NCBI GenBank assembly: GCA_016871135.1
Contig: VFZQ01000392.1
Location: forward strand, 1 to 5,682
Source of the DNA: Acidobacteriota bacterium
GTDB lineage: Bacteria; Acidobacteriota; Terriglobia; Bryobacterales; Bryobacteraceae
Length of the DNA stretch: 5,682 bases
Direction of reading: 5' to 3'
Under the pieces are notes generated by a model. That model did no database searches. It saw only the letters and a program-made list of their open reading frames with translations, and had not been told where the DNA came from. The translations under genes and the position numbers were made by a program. Below, one piece after another: positions 1 to 4,506 of the stretch (positions are counted from its first letter, which is position 1; each line of letters starts with the position of its first letter).

Positions 1-2149
1 AAATTTTGGACACCGTTGGGCGGTCGAACTTCTCAAGGCCCCGGCCGAGAGCGTAGGTCAGCAACTTCTCGGTCAAACACCGGGTGAAGCCCTTGGGATC
101 GGCCTTTAGTAGCGCGCGCATTTCGCCGGGAGTCTTGAACGTTTTGTTGCCCGGCAGCGCTCCCGCGGAATCGACCGGAAACTTGCCGTCCATCGTGCGC
201 CATCTACCGACGGGATCGAAGTTCTCCAGGCCAAAGCCCAGCGAATCCATCTTGTTGTGGCAGACCGAGCACGTCGCGCTGGCGCGGTGCTGCTCAAGCT
301 GTTGCCGCAGCGTGCCGGTGTTGCCGACCGCGGCCTCGTTCAATTCGGGAACGTTGGCGGGCGGCGGCGGCGGCGGCGTGCCGAGTAGATTCTCCATGAT
401 CCACTTGCCGCGAATCACCGGCGAGGTGCGCGTCGGGTAGGAAGATATGGTCAGCACCGAAGCGTGCGAAAGAACGCCGCCGCGCGCTTTATCGGTTAGC
501 GCGACGCGCCGGAACTCTTCGCCTTTGATGCCATCGATACCGTAGTGCTGCGCCAGGCGGTCGTTCAAGAAGGTGTAGTCGGAGTCCAGAAACTCCAGAA
601 CGGAGCGGTCCTCACGCAGAATCGTTTCGAAAAACGTCCGCGTCTCACGCGCCATCGCATCGCGCAGCGATTCGTCGAACTGCGGAAATTTCTCAGGATC
701 GGGCTTGTGCGATTCCAGATTGCGCAGTTGCAGCCACTGGCCAGCGAAGTTCTCGGCAAGCGAAGACGCCCGCGAGTCGCCAAGCATCCGCTTAATTTGC
801 GCGCCGATCGAAGAACGTAGCTTCCCGTTACGCGCGGCCGCGAGCAGCACCTCATCCGGCGTCGAACTCCAAAGAAAATAACTCAATCGGCTCGCCAACT
901 CGAATTCGGAAATGGCGTGCACTTCGCCGGCGCGTCCCGGTTTCTCGATGCGGAACAGGAAGTGCGGCGAAACGAGCATCGTCTGGACGGCGTACTGCGC
1001 GGCGCGTTCGATCGTCTCGCCCTGCGCGAGCGCGCGCGCCCCAAAACCCGCTACCTTTGCAACTTCGGCGGGAGTCACGTCCCTGCGCCAAGCACGCGGT
1101 AAAAGGTTGCCCACAATGCGCTCCACGCATGCCGGCGTCGAATCGGTGCAAACCATGACGCGGCGATGCGCGTCGGTCGGCGGCAGATCTTTCTTCTCAA
1201 ATGGCCCGCGTACTTCGATGTAGTCGACGAATATATCGCGCGCCGAGACGTCCCCGGTGCCCTTCTTGGCATATAGCGGGTCGGTCGACGAGACCGGCTT
1301 CTCATGTTCGTCGACGAAAAGGCCGCGCACCGCATGCGATCCGGGTGTCAGCGCCATCGTGTGGCGAAGAATTCGATTCGGCCCGTCTTGGGTGGCTTTA
1401 TAGGGCGCGCTCTTTACGATCTCGCCGTCAACCAGGAGCGCAAGCCGCACCGGCGCACCATCGCGGCGGCGATCGACCATGCGCACTTGAATCTCGTACT
1501 CGGCCCAGGCTGGGAACCAGTGTTTGGCCGTCATTGCGCCGGGCGAGGGATCGGGCCCGGCTTTATCGGAGGGATATCGATTAAGCGTCGCCTTACCAGG
1601 CTTCGCGGATACGATCGCTAAATTTGCAACACGCTCGGCGGCGCTCAGATACTTCTCCATCAACACTGGGCTCAGCGACAGCACATCGCCGATGTTGTCG
1701 AAGCCGTAACCAGAGTCGTCGTTCGGAAAATCGTCGGCGGGCTGAAAGGCGACGCCGAACAGATCTCGGATCGTATTGTTGTATTCGACCTTGTTCAAGC
1801 GCCGCGCGGTCACATGGCCCGGTTCCGGTTTGGCGGTCGCGTCCACCCGCGCGATTTGCTGGTCGATCCAATTCGAGAGGCCGAGCAGTTCTTTTTGCGA
1901 AGGCCGGGGCATCGCCGGCGGCGGCATCTCGTTGTTACGGACTTTTTCGAGAACATCCTCCCAAACGTTGCGTTCGCGTAGCGCTTCGTCGGGATTGCGC
2001 AGCCGCGCGAGATTCAGATCCGCGTTCTTGAGTTTCTCGTTGTGACACATCACGCAGCGCTTTTCGAGGAAGGGAAGAACGTCGCGCTGGAACGCGGCGC
2101 GCGGTTGCGCGAAACAATTCAGGCCGAGGAAAAGGTAGAAGTACCGCAT
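1..2149 (-). CDS. PSCyt/PSD multi-domain (DUF1592-family) c-type cytochrome protein, 3' end missing
   Basis: An open frame of 716 codons runs without a stop from ATG at 2149 to the left edge, so the C-terminus lies outside the window. Domain order is that of the planctomycete/acidobacterial PSCyt-PSD family. A short signal peptide (about residues 1-14, FLGLNCFA before Q15) is followed by an N-terminal cytochrome domain with CVMCH (residues 32-36) and a MPPPAMP stretch (75-81) that could supply a Met ligand. DUF1587 (about 113-175) contains RRLNKVEYNNTIRDLFGV. A probable beta-rich insert spans about 205-320. Then come DUF1595 (about 340-402), DUF1592 (about 412-540, FELASRLSYFLW), DUF1588 (about 557-655, with GTPPPPPPANVP and a second haem motif CSVCH at 627-631, followed by DSLGFGLENFDPVGRW) and the start of DUF1585 (from about 668, LLTYALGRGLEKFDRP). 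It is probably exported and binds two c-type haems; the substrate is unknown. No Shine-Dalgarno precedes 2149. An in-frame ATG at 2179 would give a longer n-region and overlap the neighbouring start codon. Family certain, exact start less so. Confidence 0.93.
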   Translation of the reverse strand, partial: MRYFYLFLGLNCFAQPRAAFQRDVLPFLEKRCVMCHNEKLKNADLNLARLRNPDEALRERNVWEDVLEKVRNNEMPPPAMPRPSQKELLGLSNWIDQQIARVDATAKPEPGHVTARRLNKVEYNNTIRDLFGVAFQPADDFPNDDSGYGFDNIGDVLSLSPVLMEKYLSAAERVANLAIVSAKPGKATLNRYPSDKAGPDPSPGAMTAKHWFPAWAEYEIQVRMVDRRRDGAPVRLALLVDGEIVKSAPYKATQDGPNRILRHTMALTPGSHAVRGLFVDEHEKPVSSTDPLYAKKGTGDVSARDIFVDYIEVRGPFEKKDLPPTDAHRRVMVCTDSTPACVERIVGNLLPRAWRRDVTPAEVAKVAGFGARALAQGETIERAAQYAVQTMLVSPHFLFRIEKPGRAGEVHAISEFELASRLSYFLWSSTPDEVLLAAARNGKLRSSIGAQIKRMLGDSRASSLAENFAGQWLQLRNLESHKPDPEKFPQFDESLRDAMARETRTFFETILREDRSVLEFLDSDYTFLNDRLAQHYGIDGIKGEEFRRVALTDKARGGVLSHASVLTISSYPTRTSPVIRGKWIMENLLGTPPPPPPANVPELNEAAVGNTGTLRQQLEQHRASATCSVCHNKMDSLGFGLENFDPVGRWRTMDGKFPVDSAGALPGNKTFKTPGEMRALLKADPKGFTRCLTEKLLTYALGRGLEKFDRPTVSKI
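257..271 (-). other. C-terminal haem c attachment motif CSVCH (DUF1588/PSCyt3)
   Basis: Codons 627-631 read Cys-Ser-Val-Cys-His, followed by NKMDSLGFGLENFDPVGRW. This is the usual context of the second CxxCH in DUF1588 domains. Together with the N-terminal motif it predicts a dihaem protein. Confidence 0.85.
2042..2056 (-). other. N-terminal haem c attachment motif CVMCH
   Basis: Codons 32-36 of the PSCyt/PSD gene read Cys-Val-Met-Cys-His, the CxxCH signature for covalent haem attachment. It lies about 18 residues after the predicted signal-peptide cleavage, which fits a periplasmic cytochrome domain. Confidence 0.85.
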
Positions 2150-2177
2150 CGGATGGGTTTGCTTATATTCTAGTCGC
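2150..2177. promoter_or_regulatory. 28-bp divergent start region with candidate overlapping -10 elements
   Basis: Only 28 bp separate two divergent start codons and neither has a Shine-Dalgarno sequence. On the plus strand TATATT (2164-2169) sits 8 nt before the ATG at 2178, which would give a leaderless or nearly leaderless transcript. On the minus strand TAGAAT (2172-2167) lies 17 nt before the ATG at 2149. The two hexamers share 2167-2169, so the promoters would exclude each other. No good -35 box is seen for either, and any -35 would lie inside the opposite gene. The hexamers are five-of-six matches to TATAAT, which is weak evidence alone. Confidence 0.35.
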
Positions 2178-3224
2178 ATGGTGCTCATCACTCGCCGCGC
2201 GATGCTGGCCGCGCCCGTCGTTAAACTGCCGCGCAAGCTACGGCTCGGTCTCGCGGGTGTTCTCGGACACGTCGGCGATATCGTTGAACCGCTGAAAGAT
2301 CTGCCCGATGTCGAACTCGTCGCCTTCGCCGAGAGCGATCCCGCCGAGCACAAGAAATTTGCCAAACGTCCGGGCGCGGCCAAGGCCACCGCCTACACCG
2401 ACTACCGCCGCATGCTCGATGCTGAAAAGCTCGACATCATCGGTGTCTGTACGTCGAACGGCGACCGCGCGGCCTCGATTGTCGCCTGTGCCGAGCGCGG
2501 CCTGCCTCTGATTGCCGAGAAACCACTGGCCACCAGTCGCGCCGACTACGAACGCGCCAAAAAGGCGATCCTCAAATCGGGCAAGCCGGTCAGTCTAATC
2601 CTCCCGATGCGTTACGAGCCGCCCTACCTTGCCTTGAAGAAATTAGTCGCCGATGGCGCCGTCGGCACGGTCGGTATGATCTCCTCGCAGAAGTCCTACA
2701 AGGCCGGAGAGCGTCTCCAGTGGTTCAAGGATCGAAGAACCTACGGCAGCACCATTCTCTGGATCGGCATCCACATGTTCGACCTTATGCGCTGGACCAC
2801 CGGGCGGAACTACACCGAAGCGTTCTCGTATCAATCGCAGGTCGCAGCGCCGCCCGGGATCGGGCAGATGGAGAACACAACGTCGACGGTGCTGAAACTC
2901 GACAACGGCGGCACGGCATCGCTCCACATGGACTACTACCGCAGCGAATCAGCCCCGACACACGGAGACGACCGCCTCCGCATCGCCGGATCGAAAGGCG
3001 TGGTCGAGTATCTCGCCGCGACCGGGCTAACGGTGCTGCGCGAAGGCTCCAAGCAATATGTAATGAGCGAGCTTCCGCCGAAGCGGTCGATCTTCATTGA
3101 GTTTCTAGAATCGGCATTCAACGGCAAGCCGAATGACATGCCGTTCAATGATGTTTGGCACATTAACGAGGCCACGATCGCCGCGCATGAGTCGGCGGTG
3201 CAGGGCAAGCCGGTAAAGATTTAA
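2178..3224 (+). CDS. Gfo/Idh/MocA-family NAD(P)-dependent oxidoreductase
   Basis: A complete 348-residue protein, a normal length for Gfo/Idh/MocA sugar or cyclitol dehydrogenases. The N-terminal Rossmann part (about residues 20-135) has the dinucleotide loop GLAGVLGHVGD (24-34), a GxxGxxG variant of the usual GxGxxG. The acidic ESDP turn (52-55) follows strand 2. AEKPLA (113-118) holds the family EKP motif with catalytic-site Lys115. The C-terminal alpha/beta half contains QKSYK (171-175) and WIGIHMFDLMRW (195-206), which supplies the conserved His199 and Asp202. Such enzymes oxidise or reduce hydroxyl groups of sugars or inositols; the substrate cannot be told here. The N-terminus TRRAMLAAPVV resembles a twin-arginine signal, but the hydrophobic run is short and is followed by basic KLPRK, so export is doubtful. 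It is divergent from the PSCyt/PSD gene and convergent with the DUF4440 gene. Confidence 0.93.
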   Translation: MVLITRRAMLAAPVVKLPRKLRLGLAGVLGHVGDIVEPLKDLPDVELVAFAESDPAEHKKFAKRPGAAKATAYTDYRRMLDAEKLDIIGVCTSNGDRAASIVACAERGLPLIAEKPLATSRADYERAKKAILKSGKPVSLILPMRYEPPYLALKKLVADGAVGTVGMISSQKSYKAGERLQWFKDRRTYGSTILWIGIHMFDLMRWTTGRNYTEAFSYQSQVAAPPGIGQMENTTSTVLKLDNGGTASLHMDYYRSESAPTHGDDRLRIAGSKGVVEYLAATGLTVLREGSKQYVMSELPPKRSIFIEFLESAFNGKPNDMPFNDVWHINEATIAAHESAVQGKPVKI

Positions 3225-3262
3225 GGTTCGTCCTCCGCGCTCCGCGGCTGCCAGGCAAGCCT
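3225..3262. other. Convergent intergenic gap with a small GC hairpin
   Basis: The 38 bp between the stop of the oxidoreductase and the stop of the DUF4440 gene contain CCGCG (3235-3239) and CGCGG (3243-3247) around a 3-nt loop. There is no T-tract on either side, so this is at best a weak bidirectional transcription block. Confidence 0.2.
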
Positions 3263-3664
3263 TCACTTCGCCGGAATTCGCGTCGTCTGCCGCTCGGTCA
3301 ACTGCCACGCACCGCCGTTCTTAACCCAGACCAGCAGAATCGTCAACGGAATGTCGCCCGTCGCATTGTGGGCGGTCACCTTAGCGCGAATCGTCGCCGC
3401 CTTGCCGAAGACTTTAATCTTCTGTTCGTGCACTTCGAAATTGCTCTTGCCTTTGACAAGAGCGGCGATGGCCTCGGCTTTGTTCTCAAGATTGGTGTTG
3501 GAATGGCTGTACTGCAGGTTTTCGGCGAACAGTTTCGAAAGTCCGGCGGCGTCCCCCGCCTTGGCGGCGTTGATGTACGCCTGGTGCGCGGCGCGCACGG
3601 CGGCTTCGTCGGCGGATTCGGCAAATGCGGCAAGGCCGAGTGTCAGAACAAGTAGGAATCTCAT
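3263..3664 (-). CDS. Secreted DUF4440/SnoaL-like (NTF2-fold) protein
   Basis: A 133-residue protein with a clear Sec signal peptide: MR, hydrophobic FLLVLTLGLAAF, and a signal peptidase I site AFA|ES after residue 15. The mature part begins with the helix DEAAVRAAHQAYINAAKAGD (19-38), then AGLSKLFAENLQYSHSN and KAEAIAALVKG. Several beta strands follow (FEVHEQKIKVFGKAATIRAKV, PLTILLVWVKNGGAWQLTER). This is the DUF4440/SnoaL-like cone fold: a helix pair, a Y-S-H-S-type motif (52-55) and a Trp-rich final strand. Members bind small ligands or act as isomerases or hydrolases, and many have no assigned role. No catalytic assignment is possible here. The length matches single-domain members. No Shine-Dalgarno precedes the ATG at 3664; a TATGAT hexamer lies 8 nt upstream. 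The upstream Roadblock gene is separated by a terminator, so this is its own transcription unit. Confidence 0.85.
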   Translation of the reverse strand: MRFLLVLTLGLAAFAESADEAAVRAAHQAYINAAKAGDAAGLSKLFAENLQYSHSNTNLENKAEAIAALVKGKSNFEVHEQKIKVFGKAATIRAKVTAHNATGDIPLTILLVWVKNGGAWQLTERQTTRIPAK

Positions 3665-3672
3665 TGGGAACG

Positions 3673-3678
3673 ATCATA
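3673..3678 (-). promoter_or_regulatory. Candidate -10 element (TATGAT) of the DUF4440 gene
   Basis: On the minus strand TATGAT, five of six matches to TATAAT, ends 8 nt before the ATG at 3664. There is no Shine-Dalgarno, so transcription would begin at or very near the start codon. The same 8-nt geometry is seen for TATATT before the plus gene at 2178. No convincing -35 box is visible; the upstream DNA is occupied by a terminator hairpin. Confidence 0.35.
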
Positions 3679-3684
3679 ACGCAG

Positions 3685-3712
3685 AAAAGGCGGACCTCAC
3701 CGGAGGTCCGCC
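3685..3712 (-). terminator. Rho-independent terminator of the Roadblock gene
   Basis: A perfect 9-bp GC-rich inverted repeat (GGCGGACCT at 3689-3697, AGGTCCGCC at 3704-3712) encloses a 6-nt loop. On the minus strand it is followed at once by TTTT (3688-3685). It begins 39 nt after the stop of the Roadblock gene and ends 20 nt before the ATG of the DUF4440 gene. It would therefore end the first transcript and insulate the second. The U-tract is short but the stem is strong. Confidence 0.8.
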
Positions 3713-3751
3713 TCGATCGAAGAGATAGCGCGCGCTCGCGTTCTGGGAGCG

Positions 3752-4120
3752 TTAATTAAACTGTTCGCCGATTTCTCTGGCGATTCCGCGCGCTTCCAGG
3801 TGCACCAGGCCCGCATTGCAGCCGGCCGGTCCGAGCACCGCCAGAACCCCTTTGTTGCCGGCCGAGTACAGAAAGATCTGTCCGTCGTTGCCCGCGACCG
3901 AAATCTCTTCAAAGGAGCCCGCTTGAAGCGTATCGCTCACGCGCCGCCCCAGACTCGACGCCGCGGCCGCCATCGCGGCCATGCGCGCGGGGTCGGTGCC
4001 GTTAGAAAGTGAATGAGCGATCGGCAAGCCTTCGGTGGAGGCCAGTAGCACGCCCTTGAGTTCCGGAATCGCGGCTCGCAGGCCGTCGACGGATTTTTGG
4101 AATTGATCGAACTTCGCCAT
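3752..4120 (-). CDS. Roadblock/LC7-domain protein
   Basis: A 122-residue cytoplasmic protein that is a single Roadblock/LC7 domain. Helix 1 (DQFQKSVDGLRAAIPE, about 5-20) leads into the beta hairpin GVLLASTEGLPIAHS (23-37). A long central Ala-rich helix follows (PARMAAMAAAASSLGRRVSD), then strands EEISVAGNDGQIFLYSA and GVLAVLGP. The C-terminal helix is AGLVHLEARGIAREIGEQF. Bacterial members such as MglB dimerise through the central helix and act on small Ras-like GTPases, MglB being the activator of MglA in polarity and motility. No GTPase gene adjoins it here, so the partner is unknown. The start at 4120 is supported by an AAGGGA Shine-Dalgarno-like sequence 7 nt upstream and by the domain start. 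A terminator follows the gene. The leader contains inverted repeats that may fold over the ribosome-binding region. Confidence 0.9.
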   Translation of the reverse strand: MAKFDQFQKSVDGLRAAIPELKGVLLASTEGLPIAHSLSNGTDPARMAAMAAAASSLGRRVSDTLQAGSFEEISVAGNDGQIFLYSAGNKGVLAVLGPAGCNAGLVHLEARGIAREIGEQFN

Positions 4121-4127
4121 AATTGGG

Positions 4128-4133
4128 TCCCTT
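4128..4133 (-). promoter_or_regulatory. Ribosome-binding site of the Roadblock gene
   Basis: On the minus strand AAGGGA ends 7 nt before the ATG at 4120 and resembles the Shine-Dalgarno core AAGGAG. A second purine run, GAGGAG (4142-4137), lies 16 nt upstream and may add to binding. It overlaps one arm of the long inverted repeat. Confidence 0.5.
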
Positions 4134-4138
4134 TATCT

Positions 4139-4249
4139 CCTCGTTGTCTTGTCCACCGTCCATTCGTGTGGACAGGAGAATGATCGCCAGAATCGTCGTA
4201 GAACTTTAGGACCAAGTGCAGCTTTGACCTTAACCATCCGACAACGAGG
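4139..4249 (-). repeat. Long-range inverted repeat in the Roadblock leader
   Basis: CCTCGTTGTC at 4139-4148 and its exact reverse complement GACAACGAGG at 4240-4249 are separated by 91 bp. In a minus-strand transcript these would close a stem around a nested hairpin. The 3' arm contains part of the GAGGAG purine run just before the AAGGGA ribosome-binding site. A 10-bp match within about 100 bp can occur by chance somewhere in a window this size; its position next to the translation start is what makes it notable. Confidence 0.4.
4148..4176 (-). repeat. Nested hairpin with alternative pairing
   Basis: TGTCCAC (4150-4156) pairs with GTGGACA (4168-4174) across an 11-nt loop, extendable to 9 pairs with one G-T. 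A second copy of GTCCA (4158-4162) can instead pair with TGGAC (4169-4173). The two hairpins are therefore mutually exclusive. It lies inside the long inverted repeat of the Roadblock leader. Confidence 0.35.
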
Positions 4250-4395
4250 GCAAGCCCGTACGCGCGTCGGTGGAACTCCCTAGGAAGGCGCTCAGGGAAT
4301 TACTCATTCGATGTACGAATAGGGCATTTACCGTCTGGTACTGAACCGAGAAGCCCAGTACTCTAATTCCAAGGAATCCACCGAGACAAATGAAG

Positions 4396-4470
4396 TGTCT
4401 TCATTGCGGGAACGAACCGGACCGCTTTTCCAAATAGAAAGGCTCCTCGGAATTCTGCTCCGAAGAGTGC
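4396..4470 (+). other. Cys4 zinc-finger module interrupted by an amber codon
   Basis: Four cysteine codons in one frame (4396-4398, 4405-4407, 4456-4458, 4468-4470) give CxxC, 16 residues, CxxxC. The TAG at 4435-4437 lies in the loop between the pairs. The frame after the stop keeps the FCSEECRK motif, which shows that the region upstream of 4507 was coding. Confidence 0.65.
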
Positions 4471-4506
4471 CGCAAGGCCTCACTGGAAGAGTCCGACAAA
4501 CTTGCC

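Larger units (their letters stand above)
4121..4389. promoter_or_regulatory. Divergent intergenic region without a gene
   Basis: This 269-bp gap between the divergent Roadblock and zinc-finger genes has no convincing coding region. It holds a perfect 10-bp inverted repeat (4139-4148 with 4240-4249) enclosing a hairpin (4148-4176). On the zinc-finger side there are smaller symmetric elements: ATTCG/CGAAT (4306-4320), GTACTG/CAGTAC (4338-4343 and 4356-4361) and ATTCC-AA-GGAAT (4366-4377). The last is just upstream of the ATG at 4390 and could be an operator half-site pair. A TTGACC at 4224-4229 resembles a -35 box but has no -10 partner at the right distance. Promoters for both genes are expected here but I cannot place them. 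Confidence 0.5.

Noticed and set aside
357..380. GGC triplet run that might be a microsatellite
   Set aside because: On the minus strand it codes the polyproline of the family-typical GTPPPPPPANVP segment, so coding constraint explains it.
1201..1584. Plus-strand frames of over 100 codons opposite the PSCyt/PSD gene
   Set aside because: The minus strand carries one continuous frame with all expected family motifs through this region; the plus frames are Arg-rich with no domain similarity.
2108..2149. Possible lipoprotein signal (LGLNC) in the PSCyt/PSD protein
   Set aside because: Asn at the -1 position does not fit the lipobox, which needs Gly, Ala or Ser; a signal peptidase I site after Ala14 fits better.
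3351..3728. Plus-strand open frame of 125 codons opposite the DUF4440 gene
   Set aside because: It lies antisense to a gene with a clear signal peptide and fold and runs through the terminator hairpin; it is a GC-rich shadow frame.
4224..4252. TTGACC as a -35 box of a plus-strand promoter
   Set aside because: No -10-like hexamer occurs 16-18 bp downstream.
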